Assembly: GCA_964519885.1 (NCBI GenBank)
Contig: CAZFLX010000012.1
Location: 1 to 64,000, forward strand
From: GCA-002282575 sp964519885
GTDB taxonomy: Bacteria; Pseudomonadota; Gammaproteobacteria; Thiomicrospirales; Thiomicrospiraceae
Reading direction: 5' to 3'
DNA length: 64,000 bases
A program made the translations under genes and the position numbers. Positions within the stretch are counted from its first letter, which is position 1; each line of letters starts with the position of its first letter. Below the pieces are notes generated by a model. The model saw nothing but the letters and a program-made list of their open reading frames with translations. It had not been told where the DNA came from and made no database searches. Below are positions 8,420-17,746 of the stretch, piece after piece.

Positions 8420-9607
8420 GTGAATACACTTAACTTAATTGGTAGAGCCAGATCACTATTTAACCATGAGATAAATGTACACGATACACAGTTAAAATGT
8501 ATCGTAAGTGCCTCATCCTTTCTGGTTCTTGGCGGAGCAGGCTCTATCGGTCAAGCAGTAGTCAAGGAAATTTTTAAGCGTAATCCCAAAAAACTGCATG
8601 TGGTTGATATTAGTGAAAGTAATCTTGTTGAATTGGTGCGAGATATTCGTAGTTCGTTTGGCTATATTAACGGTGACTTCCAAACCTTTGCTCTGGATAT
8701 TGGTTCTATCGAATACGATGCATTCATTCAGAATGATGGATTCTATGATTATGTTTTAAACCTTTCCGCTCTTAAACATGTACGCAGTGAAAAAGACCCT
8801 TATACCTTAATGCGTATGATTGACGTCAATATTATTAATACCGACAAAACCATCGAACAGTCTATTGCCAAAGGCAATAAAAAATATTTCTGTGTTTCGA
8901 CAGATAAAGCAACTAACCCTGTCAATATGATGGGTGCGAGCAAACGCATTATGGAAATGTTTCTCATGCGTCGCAGTGAAACGATTGAAATTTCAACAGC
9001 TCGATTTGCTAACGTCGCCTTTTCAGACGGATCATTACTGCATAGCTTTAACCAACGCATTCAAAAACGTCAACCCATCGTTGCACCTAATGACATCAAA
9101 CGTTACTTTGTTACGCCACAAGAATCCGGGGAGCTTTGTTTAATGTCCTGTTTGCTTGGCGAAAACCGCGATATTTTCTTCCCAAAACTCAGCGAAGACT
9201 TGCACTTAATAACCTTTGCCGATATTGCCGTGCGTTATCTCATAAACCTCGGCTTTGAGCCACATTTGTGTGCCACCGAAGACGAAGCGCGTGAACTAGC
9301 CAAAACCTTGCCTGAACAAGGCAAGTGGCCGTGTTTATTTACCGCCAGCGACACCACCGGCGAAAAAGACTTTGAAGAGTTTTTTACCGATCAAGAAACC
9401 CTGGACATGCAAAGATTTACCAACCTTGGTGTGATTAAAAATCAACCGATTTACAATACAAACAAACTGCAAAACTTTGAACACACCATTGCCAAAATGA
9501 AAGCACGCAAACAATGGAACAAACAACAAATCGTCGAACTCTTTCATCAAATGATTCCCGACTTCGACCATAAAGAAACAGGCAAATACCTAGACGGCAA
9601 AATGTAG
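8420..9607 (+). CDS. legB: nucleotide-sugar 4,6-dehydratase for legionaminic acid (LegB)
   Basis: An extended-SDR dehydratase of 395 residues that converts GDP-GlcNAc (or UDP-GlcNAc) to the 4-keto-6-deoxy sugar, the first committed step of the legionaminate branch. The cofactor motif is VLGGAGSIG; the active-site region is STDKATNP with MMGASK, so Met171 replaces the usual Tyr of YxxxK and Lys175 is kept, as in LegB/PglF-type inverting or retaining dehydratases. It is longer than PseB (about 330). It starts at GTG 8420, since ATG 8411 runs into a stop. It opens the leg gene run. GDP versus UDP specificity is inferred from the ptmE-containing context. Confidence 0.85.
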   Translation: MNTLNLIGRARSLFNHEINVHDTQLKCIVSASSFLVLGGAGSIGQAVVKEIFKRNPKKLHVVDISESNLVELVRDIRSSFGYINGDFQTFALDIGSIEYDAFIQNDGFYDYVLNLSALKHVRSEKDPYTLMRMIDVNIINTDKTIEQSIAKGNKKYFCVSTDKATNPVNMMGASKRIMEMFLMRRSETIEISTARFANVAFSDGSLLHSFNQRIQKRQPIVAPNDIKRYFVTPQESGELCLMSCLLGENRDIFFPKLSEDLHLITFADIAVRYLINLGFEPHLCATEDEARELAKTLPEQGKWPCLFTASDTTGEKDFEEFFTDQETLDMQRFTNLGVIKNQPIYNTNKLQNFEHTIAKMKARKQWNKQQIVELFHQMIPDFDHKETGKYLDGKM

Positions 9608-9619
9608 GCAAGGTGAAAT

Positions 9620-10768
9620 ATGCGCACAGAACTCAAACAACTTACGGGCTTTATCCAACAACACTATCAAACAACAGATTTTCTGTCCCTGCACGAACCG
9701 CGTTTTGATCAGCATGAAAAAGCCCTCGTAATGGACTGTATCGATTCTACGTTTGTGTCTAGTGTTGGAAAATATGTTGACCAGTTTGAACAAAAGCTCG
9801 CCGCCTATACTGGCGTAAGCTTTGCCATCGCTACCGTAAATGGTACCTCAGCCTTGCACATAACCTTATTATTAGCCGGTGTCGAGCGTGAAACAGAAGT
9901 CATCACTCAAGCCCTCAGCTTTATCGCAACCTGTAATGCGATTAGCTACTGCGGTGCAGAACCGGTTTTTGTCGATGTCGATAGAAACACTCTCGGTTTA
10001 TCGCCTGAATCGCTCGAAGCGTTTTTAAACCAATACGCAGAAATACAAAACAACCAATGCATCAACAAAAAAACAAATAAACGCATTGCCGCCTGTGTGC
10101 CAATGCACACTTTTGGTCACCCTTGTGAAGTCGATAAAATTCAAGCCATATGCAAGCAATGGCAGATACCCCTCGTTGAAGATGCCGCAGAATCATTAGG
10201 TAGCTTCTATAAAAACCAACACACCGGTAACTTCGGCAAACTCGCCGCCATTAGTTTTAACGGAAACAAAATAATTACCGCAGGCGGAGGAGGTGCAATC
10301 CTTACCAATGACGAACACCTAGCCAAACGTGCAAAACACATTACCACTACCGCCAAAGTTCCGCACAAGTGGGAATTTAACCACGACCAAATCGGCTATA
10401 ACTACCGTATGCCCAACTTAAACGCTGCATTGCTTTGTGCCCAATTAGATAAGTTAGAAGGCTTTATCGAAAACAAACGACAAACCGCCGCACTCTACCA
10501 GGCTTGGTGCAAACAAAATAAGATAACATTTATTTCCGAACCGAATAACGCTCAATCTAATTACTGGCTCAATGCAATATTACTCAATGATACAGATGAA
10601 CAACAAGCCTTTTTAGAATACGCTAACGCACAAGGCGTATTATGCCGACCGGTTTGGACACTGCTTAACCAGCTCCCCATGTTCAAACACTGTTTCAGTA
10701 TGCCTCAAATCAACGCCCAGTGGCTTGCCGACCGTTTGGTCAATATCCCAAGTAGTGTTAGATTATGA
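9620..10768 (+). CDS. legC: LegC-family PLP-dependent aminotransferase
   Basis: A 382-residue DegT/DnrJ/EryC1-type aminotransferase that aminates C4 of the 4-keto-6-deoxy-GlcNAc intermediate using PLP and glutamate. The N terminus (FIQQHY, LHEPRF, STFVSSVGKYVDQFE) is typical of LegC. VEDAAESLGSFY is the PLP-binding Asp region, and SFNGNKI contains Lys217, the expected Schiff-base lysine. The stop overlaps the next start (ATGA), so it is translationally coupled to the acetyltransferase. Family length is normal. Confidence 0.88.
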   Translation: MRTELKQLTGFIQQHYQTTDFLSLHEPRFDQHEKALVMDCIDSTFVSSVGKYVDQFEQKLAAYTGVSFAIATVNGTSALHITLLLAGVERETEVITQALSFIATCNAISYCGAEPVFVDVDRNTLGLSPESLEAFLNQYAEIQNNQCINKKTNKRIAACVPMHTFGHPCEVDKIQAICKQWQIPLVEDAAESLGSFYKNQHTGNFGKLAAISFNGNKIITAGGGGAILTNDEHLAKRAKHITTTAKVPHKWEFNHDQIGYNYRMPNLNAALLCAQLDKLEGFIENKRQTAALYQAWCKQNKITFISEPNNAQSNYWLNAILLNDTDEQQAFLEYANAQGVLCRPVWTLLNQLPMFKHCFSMPQINAQWLADRLVNIPSSVRL

Positions 10769-11343
10769 ATTCAATTTTACTTATCGGTGCCGGTGGACAT
10801 TGTAAAGCCTGTATTGATGTTATTGAACAAATTGGTGAATGGCAGATTGTGGGGATTATCGACCGAAAAGATTCTGGTGTAAAAGAAGTATTAGGCTATC
10901 CAGTTATTGGCTGTGATGATGACTTGGCTGAGTTAAAAAAACAATACGATTATGCGCTTGTCACTATCGGGCAAATTCACTCAGCTGAACTTAAAATGAA
11001 ACTTTTTAACCAACTTAAAGCATTGGATTTCAATCAACCAAGCTTGGTTTCGCCACTTGCGTATGTTTCAAAACATGCCAAAATCGGAGTTGGAACAATA
11101 GTCATGCATTATGCCTTAATAAACACCGCCGCCCAAGTCGGTAAAAACTGCATTATCAACAGCAAAGCACTAATCGAACACGATGCGATTATTGAAGACC
11201 ATTGTCATATTTCAACTGGTGCAATCATTAACGGCGGGGTTATTGTTGGTGAACAAAGCTTTATCGGTAGTCAAGCCACAACCAAACAAAGCATTACCAT
11301 TCCACCACAATCATTTATCAAAGCAGGATCATTAGTTAAATGA
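10765..11343 (+). CDS. legH: NeuD/PglD-like acetyltransferase (LegH role)
   Basis: A 192-residue protein with an N-terminal Rossmann-like substrate domain (SILLIGAGGHCKACIDVIEQ) and a C-terminal left-handed beta-helix of hexapeptide repeats (KIGVGTIV, AQVGKNCIINS, VIVGEQSFIGS). PglD/NeuD/LegH enzymes acetylate the 4-amino group of bacillosamine- or legionaminate-type precursors with acetyl-CoA. Between legC and legI it fills the LegH step. A His in the helix (IEHDAII) is the expected general base. ATGA overlaps occur at both ends. An O-acetyltransferase role as in some NeuD proteins is the alternative. Confidence 0.8.
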   Translation: MNSILLIGAGGHCKACIDVIEQIGEWQIVGIIDRKDSGVKEVLGYPVIGCDDDLAELKKQYDYALVTIGQIHSAELKMKLFNQLKALDFNQPSLVSPLAYVSKHAKIGVGTIVMHYALINTAAQVGKNCIINSKALIEHDAIIEDHCHISTGAIINGGVIVGEQSFIGSQATTKQSITIPPQSFIKAGSLVK

Positions 11344-12335
11344 GCGTTTTTATTATTGCCGAAGTTGGCGTCAACCATAATGGCTCACTTGAATTAGCAA
11401 AAAAACTCGTTGATGTCGCTAAAGATTGTGGTGTGGATGCGGTTAAGTTTCAAACATTTAAAGCCGCAACGCTAGTAACAAAAGCCGCAAAACAAGCTGA
11501 ATATCAAACCGCTAACACAGGCAAACAAGAAAGCCAGTTTGATATGCTCAAACGCCTAGAACTCAGCGAAGACGATCATCACGAACTGCTAGCACATTGT
11601 CACAAAAACCAAATCGAATTTATGTCTACGCCGTTTGACCTGCAAAGCATTCATTTTTTAAACGGGCTAGGAGTCGAGCGCTTTAAAGTCCCATCAGGTG
11701 AAATCACTAACTATCCCTATTTAAAGATGGTCGGTGCTTACAATAAAGAAATTGTGCTTTCAACAGGCATGGCGACTCTAGCGGATATCGAAGCCGCGCT
11801 AGACTTATTAACAGAATCGGGTACAGAAAAAAACAAAATCACTATTTTGCACGCAACCACTGACTACCCAACCCACATGCTAGACGTGAACCTAACCGCG
11901 ATGCAAACTATCGCCCAAGCGTTTAAAGTCAAAGTCGGCTATTCCGATCACACGCCGGGCATTGAAGTACCAACCGCCGCCGTTGCGCTCGGTGCAAGCA
12001 TTATTGAAAAACACTTTACGCTCGATAAAAACCTGCCTGGTCCGGATCACAAAGCTAGCTTAGAACCCGAAGAACTTAAAGCGATGGTGAAAGCGATTCG
12101 CAATATAGAAATCGCACTCGGGGACGGCATCAAACGCCCAAGCGCTAGCGAACAAAAAAACATGCAAGTCGCTAGAAAAAGCCTAGTCGCACTTACCGGC
12201 ATTAAAAAGGGGGAAGTATTCAGTGAGCAAAATCTTACCGTCAAGCGACCTGGTTCGGGAATTTCTCCTATGAGATGGAAAGAGGTTATTGGACAAGTTG
12301 CGCAAAAAGATTACGTGGAAGATGATTTGATATGA
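11340..12335 (+). CDS. legI: N,N'-diacetyllegionaminic acid synthase (LegI, NeuB family)
   Basis: A 331-residue NeuB-family synthase that condenses 2,4-diacetamido-2,4,6-trideoxymannose with phosphoenolpyruvate. The TIM-barrel part begins IIAEVGVNHNGSLELAKKLVD and contains FMSTPFD, KVPSGEI, LSTGMA and YSDHTPG; the C-terminal SAF (antifreeze-like) domain carries ARKSLVAL and VKRPGSG. It lacks the GGLWDG segment of PseI, which occurs in the second synthase of the window at 24.6 kb. It is coupled by ATGA overlaps to the genes on both sides. Confidence 0.9.
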   Translation: MSVFIIAEVGVNHNGSLELAKKLVDVAKDCGVDAVKFQTFKAATLVTKAAKQAEYQTANTGKQESQFDMLKRLELSEDDHHELLAHCHKNQIEFMSTPFDLQSIHFLNGLGVERFKVPSGEITNYPYLKMVGAYNKEIVLSTGMATLADIEAALDLLTESGTEKNKITILHATTDYPTHMLDVNLTAMQTIAQAFKVKVGYSDHTPGIEVPTAAVALGASIIEKHFTLDKNLPGPDHKASLEPEELKAMVKAIRNIEIALGDGIKRPSASEQKNMQVARKSLVALTGIKKGEVFSEQNLTVKRPGSGISPMRWKEVIGQVAQKDYVEDDLI

Positions 12336-13495
12336 AGAAAATCTGCGTCGTTACCGGTACACGTGCTGAATACGGTCAACTGTATTGGTTGATGAAGGGA
12401 ATAGAGCAAGATATTGATTTAAAACTACAAATTATCGTTACTGGAATGCATCTTTCGCCAGAGTTTGGCTTAACCTATAAAGAAGTCGAAAAAGAATTCA
12501 GGATTGATAAAAAAATCGAAATGCTCTTGTCCTCAGATACAGCAATCGGTATTTCAAAATCGATGGGGTTAGCACAAATCTCGTTTGCTGAAGCTTATGA
12601 AGACCTACAACCAGATGTGGTTGTGTTACTTGGAGATCGTTACGAAATATTTTCAGCGGCATCAGTGGCGATGATTGCACGAATCCCGATTGCTCACTTG
12701 CACGGTGGGGAAAGTACCGAAGGTGCGTTTGATGAAGCAATACGCCACAGTATCACAAAAATGGCTTATTGGCATTTTACGGCGGCTGAAGAATATCGAA
12801 AACGCGTTATACAGTTAGGTGAGTCACCTGATCGCGTGTTTAACGTGGGTGGTATAGGTATTGAAAACATTCAACGCTTAACGTTGCTAAGTCGAGAAGA
12901 GTTTGAAGCGTCGATTGACTTTAAGCTGAATGAACGCAATCTGCTGGTGACATTTCATCCGGTGACACTTGAAAATGCAAGTGCTACAGAACAATTTCAA
13001 GCTTTACTAGACGCGATAGATTCCCTTGATAATACTCACATCATCTTTACCAAAGCCAATAGTGATACCGATGGGCGAGTCATTAATCAAATGATAGATA
13101 ATTATGTAGCCCAGAACAAACATAAAGCCGCTTGCTTTCCATCATTAGGACAACTTCGTTATTTAAGTGCATTACAATACGTTGATGTAGTAGTCGGCAA
13201 CAGTTCCAGCGGTATCGCAGAAGTGCCAAGTTTTAAAAAAGCGACCATTAATATCGGCGACCGTCAAAAAGGTCGCTTGAAAGCTAGCAGTATTGTTGAT
13301 TGTGAACCTACGCAAGAAGCCATTAAACAGGCTTTAGCAACTGTTGTGTCAGACGCTTTCAAAGTCTCATTAGCTTCAACCGTTAACCCTTATGGTGATG
13401 GCCAAGCAAGTCAAAAAATAATCCCGATATTGAAACAGCCGATTGATACCAGTAAGTTGAAAAAAACTTTTTATGACATCCATTTTCAAATGTAG
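12332..13495 (+). CDS. legG: UDP/GDP-N,N'-diacetylbacillosamine 2-epimerase (hydrolysing), LegG
   Basis: A 387-residue member of the NeuC/WecB family, which epimerises C2 and releases the nucleotide to give 2,4-diacetamido-2,4,6-trideoxymannose. Typical motifs are VTGTRAEYGQLYWL at the N terminus, LLGDRYEIFSAA, AHLHGGE, and the C-terminal nucleotide-binding VVGNSSSGIAEVPSF. Length matches LegG/NeuC. In this pathway order it feeds LegI, whose gene overlaps its own start by 4 bases. Confidence 0.9.
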   Translation: MKKICVVTGTRAEYGQLYWLMKGIEQDIDLKLQIIVTGMHLSPEFGLTYKEVEKEFRIDKKIEMLLSSDTAIGISKSMGLAQISFAEAYEDLQPDVVVLLGDRYEIFSAASVAMIARIPIAHLHGGESTEGAFDEAIRHSITKMAYWHFTAAEEYRKRVIQLGESPDRVFNVGGIGIENIQRLTLLSREEFEASIDFKLNERNLLVTFHPVTLENASATEQFQALLDAIDSLDNTHIIFTKANSDTDGRVINQMIDNYVAQNKHKAACFPSLGQLRYLSALQYVDVVVGNSSSGIAEVPSFKKATINIGDRQKGRLKASSIVDCEPTQEAIKQALATVVSDAFKVSLASTVNPYGDGQASQKIIPILKQPIDTSKLKKTFYDIHFQM

Positions 13496-13504
13496 ACAAC
13501 ACCT

Positions 13505-14554
13505 ATGATTAACTATAATAAAACACTGGTTTCGCCAACCATCAGTATTCGACAGGCGTTAACCCTGTTAGATCAAACAGCGTTACAAATTCTATTGGTT
13601 GTAGATGGCGATCAAAAACTACTCGGCACCATTACCGATGGTGATATTCGGCGTGGTTTATTGAAGGGGTTGAACCTTGAAGACTCTATCGAGTCGTTAA
13701 TTTATAAAACGCCAACCGTTGGGTATCTTTACGAATCAAGCCAAGAAATTATTAACAAAGCTGTTAATGCTAAAATTCACAAAATTCCCCTGGTAGATGC
13801 CGAAAATCGAGTGGTCGGACTTAAAGAATTTGAAGAACTGCTCAAACCAGAAGTCAAGCCGAATAAGGTAGTATTGATGGTCGGTGGCTTGGGTACACGT
13901 TTATATCCCTTAACCAAAGAAACTCCCAAGCCTATGCTTAAAGTCGGTGACAAGCCGATACTTGAAACCATCGTTTCACGCTTTGCCGATTACGGTTTTG
14001 TCGATATCATAATGTGCGTCAATTACAAAGCGGAAATGATTCAACAACACTTTGGCAACGGTTCAAAATTTGGGGTAAAGATTGAATATGTATTAGAGCA
14101 AGACCGAATGGGAACGGCAGGTGCGTTAAGCTTATTAACCACCAGGCCTAGTGAACCTTTTTTTGTCATGAATGGTGACTTACTTACGAATGTCAACTTT
14201 GAAAGCCTGTTAGACTATCATCAAATTCACCAAGCAACCGCCACCATGTGCGTGCGTGAATACGACTTCCAGGTACCTTATGGCGTAGTCAAAGTCGAGG
14301 GTAATCAAATACAATCGATTGAAGAAAAGCCCATACACAAGTTTTTTGTGAGTGCCGGAATTTACATGCTTAGTCCTGAAACACTAGAACACATCCCGCA
14401 TAATGAATATTTTGATATGCCTACTTTATTTGAAAATCTTATTGCGAAAAAAAATAGCACTATATCTTTTCCAATTCATGAATATTGGTTAGATATCGGG
14501 CGTATGAATGAGTATGAACAGGCCATTAGAGAGTATAGTGGGGTGTTTCGATGA
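13505..14554 (+). CDS. ptmE: CBS-domain nucleotidyltransferase (PtmE-like, glucosamine-1-phosphate guanylyltransferase)
   Basis: A 349-residue protein with two N-terminal CBS motifs (about residues 1-115, including GTITDGDIRRGLL) joined to a sugar-phosphate nucleotidyltransferase domain (VVLMVGGLGTRLYPLTKE, PKPMLKVGDKPIL, FFVMNGDLL). In Campylobacter the homologous PtmE makes GDP-glucosamine for legionaminate synthesis. The gene order legI-legG-ptmE here is the same. CBS domains bind adenine nucleotides in other proteins and may regulate the enzyme; that is inference. It overlaps the next gene by four bases. Confidence 0.82.
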   Translation: MINYNKTLVSPTISIRQALTLLDQTALQILLVVDGDQKLLGTITDGDIRRGLLKGLNLEDSIESLIYKTPTVGYLYESSQEIINKAVNAKIHKIPLVDAENRVVGLKEFEELLKPEVKPNKVVLMVGGLGTRLYPLTKETPKPMLKVGDKPILETIVSRFADYGFVDIIMCVNYKAEMIQQHFGNGSKFGVKIEYVLEQDRMGTAGALSLLTTRPSEPFFVMNGDLLTNVNFESLLDYHQIHQATATMCVREYDFQVPYGVVKVEGNQIQSIEEKPIHKFFVSAGIYMLSPETLEHIPHNEYFDMPTLFENLIAKKNSTISFPIHEYWLDIGRMNEYEQAIREYSGVFR

Positions 14555-15465
14555 GAGTGTTAATTATCGGTTACGGTTCTATCGGGCGACGACATGATGA
14601 GGTGCTATTTGACTTCGCTGAACTCGAAGATGTTCATCTTGTAACAAAGCAATATATTAGTAACAGAATAACATTTAAATCGTTAGAAGATGTAGTCGAT
14701 ATTAATAGTTACGATTATTTGCTAATCGCATCGGAAACAAAAAAACACTACGAGCAACTTTGTTGGCTTAATGAGCGTTTAGAAAATAAAAAAATATTTT
14801 CTGAAAAACCTTTGTTTGAAAAATGGTATGAATTGCCAACATTTCGTAATGAAGTTTATGTAGGCTATGTTTTGCGCTTTCACCCAGTTTTGCAGAAGGT
14901 GAAATTGTTGCTTAAAGGTCAACAAGTTTTAAATGCGAATATCGCTTGCGGTTCTTATTTGCCAAGCTGGAGAACCAATATTAATTATCGAGATTCCTAC
15001 AGTGCCAAAAAAGCCGAAGGCGGTGGTGTATTGCTTGATTTAAGTCACGAACTAGATTATATAGTTTGGTTGTTAGGAAATCTGCTGGAGGTAAAAAGTT
15101 ATCAAGCAAAAGTCTCTGATTTAGAAATTGACAGCGATGACGTGGTTTCGTTAGTCGGCAAAACCGATCAGCAGGCTATTGTTAATCTTGTTATGGATTA
15201 TTTTAGCAAGTCTGCTTATCGTCAAATTCGGATCAATACCAATGGCTTTACATTGGAAGCGGATTTAATTAAAAACCAATTAATAAAAACCAATTTAGAT
15301 AATACGCAAGAGGTTTTCGAATTTGAAACGCTGGAACGAAATCATATGTTTCAGGCGATGCACCGTGAAATTTTGTTTAGTTCCGATAAAAATTACATTT
15401 GTGATTTAGTCCAAGGATCAAAAGTCATGCGAACAATTAAAATGATTCAGGAACAAAACCAGTGA
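14551..15465 (+). CDS. Gfo/Idh/MocA-family oxidoreductase (PtmF position)
   Basis: A 304-residue NAD(P)-dependent oxidoreductase: Rossmann start RVLIIGYGSIGRRHDEVL, the E-K-P signature (FSEKPLFEKW), and EGGGVLLDLSHELDY in the C-terminal domain. In the Campylobacter locus a gene of this kind lies between ptmE and legF, as here, and is implicated in providing the glucosamine precursor; exact chemistry remains unclear to me. It is translationally coupled on both sides (ATGA; GTGA). Confidence 0.72.
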   Translation: MRVLIIGYGSIGRRHDEVLFDFAELEDVHLVTKQYISNRITFKSLEDVVDINSYDYLLIASETKKHYEQLCWLNERLENKKIFSEKPLFEKWYELPTFRNEVYVGYVLRFHPVLQKVKLLLKGQQVLNANIACGSYLPSWRTNINYRDSYSAKKAEGGGVLLDLSHELDYIVWLLGNLLEVKSYQAKVSDLEIDSDDVVSLVGKTDQQAIVNLVMDYFSKSAYRQIRINTNGFTLEADLIKNQLIKTNLDNTQEVFEFETLERNHMFQAMHREILFSSDKNYICDLVQGSKVMRTIKMIQEQNQ

Positions 15466-16166
15466 GTGATGTACTTTGTACGATATGCGCCAGGGGTGGT
15501 TCAAAAGGCGTTAAAAATAAAAACATTAAGCTAATTAATGGCAAGCCGTTAATTTGCTATACCATTGAGCAAGCCTTGCAAAGCGGCTTGTTTGACCACG
15601 TCGTCATCAGCACCGATTCTGACGATATTGCAAGAGTATCTGAAACCTTTGGTGCGGAAGTGTTTTTTAAACGCGATGCTGTGTTGGCATCCGATACAGC
15701 CGGAAAATTAGAAGTGATTCGCGATGCCTTTCTGAAAAGTGAAGCTTACTATAATAAAACTTATAATTACCATGTTGATCTGGATGCGACATCACCTTTA
15801 CGTAATGTAACAGATATTGTCGCGTCGTTTAACCAATTTAAGCGAGATAATAACAGCAATCTAATTACCGCGATGCCAAGCAGAAGAAGCCCGTATTTTA
15901 ATTTGGTTGAGCTGGATGGTAGTGGTAAAGTAGCCTTATCAAAAACACTTGAAGGTAATGTGGTTAGACGACAAGATGCCCCAAAAAGCTATGATATGAA
16001 CGCTTCAATATACATTTGGACACGAGAAGCTTTATTAAATCAGCCAAGTTTGTTTTCCGATACAACGGGTTTGTACGTTATGCCGGAGGAGCGTTCGATT
16101 GATATTGATGCCACTGTCGATTTTGAGTTTGTTGAATTTTTAATGAGAAAAAACCATGTTAAATAA
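15462..16166 (+). CDS. legF: CMP-N,N'-diacetyllegionaminic acid synthase (LegF, NeuA family)
   Basis: A 234-residue CMP-nonulosonate synthetase that activates legionaminic acid with CTP for transfer. It has the family N terminus CTICARGGSKGVKNKNIKLI (phosphate-binding R-G-G-S-K) and DLDATSPLRN, RRSPYFN and the D-I-D segment. It starts at GTG 15462, overlapping the previous stop. Its position between the Gfo/Idh gene and the SDR gene matches ptmB in Campylobacter, which supports legionaminate rather than sialic acid as substrate. The CMP-pseudaminate synthetase PseF is not seen in this window. Confidence 0.88.
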   Translation: MSDVLCTICARGGSKGVKNKNIKLINGKPLICYTIEQALQSGLFDHVVISTDSDDIARVSETFGAEVFFKRDAVLASDTAGKLEVIRDAFLKSEAYYNKTYNYHVDLDATSPLRNVTDIVASFNQFKRDNNSNLITAMPSRRSPYFNLVELDGSGKVALSKTLEGNVVRRQDAPKSYDMNASIYIWTREALLNQPSLFSDTTGLYVMPEERSIDIDATVDFEFVEFLMRKNHVK

Positions 16167-16923
16167 ACAAGTTGTTGTAGTCACAGGCGGCGCAGGTCTG
16201 GTTGGCAAAGCGTTTGTTAAAGAGATTGCCGAAAAAGGCGGCATTGCCATTATCGCGGATATTAGCTTAGAAAAAGGTGAGCAAGCCAAAGCAAGCATAG
16301 ACACAAAGCTTCAAAAAAATATTTGTGTCATTGAATTAGATATAACCAAAAAAGAATCAATAGAGACAAAAATTGTCGTCTTAAAACAAAAATACGGAAA
16401 AATCGATGCGCTGGTAAACAATGCATACCCGCGCAATAAAAACTACGGTCGTCATTTTTTTGATGTTGAATACGAGGACTTCAATGAAAATGTAGGCTTG
16501 CATGTCGGTGGTTACTTTAATGTTTCTAAGTACTTTGCAAAATTTTTTATAGAGCAAGGTCACGGAAATATTATCAATATTTCATCTATTTATGGCTTGG
16601 TCGCACCACGTTTTCATATATACGAAGGCACAAAAATGACAACACCGCCAGAATATGTGGTGATTAAGGCAGGCTTAAATCACTTAACGCAGTACATGGC
16701 AGCCTACCTTAAAGGCAAAAATATTCGGGTTAACACATTAACGCTTGGCGGTATTTTAGACGGACAACCTGAATCCTTTCTAAAACACTACGCCAATGAA
16801 TGTTTGAGCAAAGGAATGCTCAACCCTGAGGATGTAGTGGGCTCATTAATTTATTTGCTATCTGATGATAGCAAGTTTGTTAATGGTCAAAATATAATTG
16901 TTGATGATGGTTTTGTATTGTAA
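16156..16923 (+). CDS. ptmA: SDR oxidoreductase (PtmA-like)
   Basis: A 255-residue classical SDR: VVVTGGAGLVGKAF cofactor motif, NNAYPRN, and the active-site Ser in INISSIYG; in place of a compact YxxxK, the stretch YEGTKMTTPPEYVVIKAGLN is extended, as in PtmA-like proteins. The gene overlaps legF by 11 bases and closes the leg/ptm run in the Campylobacter order. PtmA has been linked to precursor supply for the GDP-GlcNAc route; its exact reaction is not shown by sequence. Confidence 0.75.
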   Translation: MLNKQVVVVTGGAGLVGKAFVKEIAEKGGIAIIADISLEKGEQAKASIDTKLQKNICVIELDITKKESIETKIVVLKQKYGKIDALVNNAYPRNKNYGRHFFDVEYEDFNENVGLHVGGYFNVSKYFAKFFIEQGHGNIINISSIYGLVAPRFHIYEGTKMTTPPEYVVIKAGLNHLTQYMAAYLKGKNIRVNTLTLGGILDGQPESFLKHYANECLSKGMLNPEDVVGSLIYLLSDDSKFVNGQNIIVDDGFVL

Positions 16924-16966
16924 TTTTTATTTTAAATATTTTAAAATATTATATTGGAAAAAATTA

Positions 16967-17740
16967 ATGAAAGCAGTTATTTTAGCTGGTGGTTTAGGTA
17001 CGCGTATTAGTGAAGAAACACATTTAAAACCTAAGCCTATGATTGAAATTGGTGGCAAACCTATCTTGTGGCATATCATGAAAATGTATTCGGCACATGG
17101 TGTTAACGACTTTATTATTTGTTGTGGTTATAAAGGTTATGTGATTAAGGAGTATTTTGCCAACTATTTTTTACATCAATCTGACATTACATTTGATATT
17201 AAAAACAACAAAATGGAAGTACACGCTGAACACGCTGAGCCTTGGAAAGTTACGCTTGTTGATACAGGTGAAAGCTCAATGACGGGTGGCCGCTTAAAAC
17301 GCGTAGCGCAATATTTAAAAGATGAAGAAGCCTTTTGTTTTACTTACGGTGATGGCGTTTCCGACGTCAACATTGCAGAAACGATTGCTTTTCACAAATC
17401 TCACGGTAAACAAGCAACTCTTACTGCTACTTATCCACCTGGGCGCTTTGGCGCTTTAGATATCCGAAACGATCAGGTAATTAACTTTAAAGAAAAGCCA
17501 AAAGGCGATGGAGCTGTTATCAATGGTGGTTTCTTTGTACTTTCTCCCAAGGTAATTGATCGTATCGCAGATGATAACACTACGTGGGAGCAGTACCCGC
17601 TCATGAGTCTTGCTGAAGACGGTCAATTAATGGCATTTAAATATGATGGGTTCTGGCAACCTATGGATACATTGCGTGACAAGCTTTACCTCGAAGATCT
17701 ATGGCAATCAGGTAAAGCACCTTGGAAGTCTTGGGAATGA
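16967..17740 (+). CDS. rfbF: glucose-1-phosphate cytidylyltransferase (RfbF)
   Basis: RfbF makes CDP-glucose from CTP and glucose 1-phosphate. The 257-residue protein has AVILAGGLGTRISEETH, KPKPMIEIGGKPI, IICCGYKG and the metal-binding FTYGDGVSD. A longer reading from 16898 would overlap ptmA; ATG 16967 gives the standard family length and N terminus, so it is preferred. A 43-base AT-rich gap separates it from ptmA. The CDP-glucose dehydratase follows 6 bases later. Confidence 0.92.
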   Translation: MKAVILAGGLGTRISEETHLKPKPMIEIGGKPILWHIMKMYSAHGVNDFIICCGYKGYVIKEYFANYFLHQSDITFDIKNNKMEVHAEHAEPWKVTLVDTGESSMTGGRLKRVAQYLKDEEAFCFTYGDGVSDVNIAETIAFHKSHGKQATLTATYPPGRFGALDIRNDQVINFKEKPKGDGAVINGGFFVLSPKVIDRIADDNTTWEQYPLMSLAEDGQLMAFKYDGFWQPMDTLRDKLYLEDLWQSGKAPWKSWE

Positions 17741-17746
17741 CGTTTT

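Noticed and set aside
16898..16966. N-terminal extension of RfbF
   Set aside because: Overlaps ptmA and encodes an unrelated Tyr/Phe-rich stretch; ATG 16967 gives the standard RfbF start.
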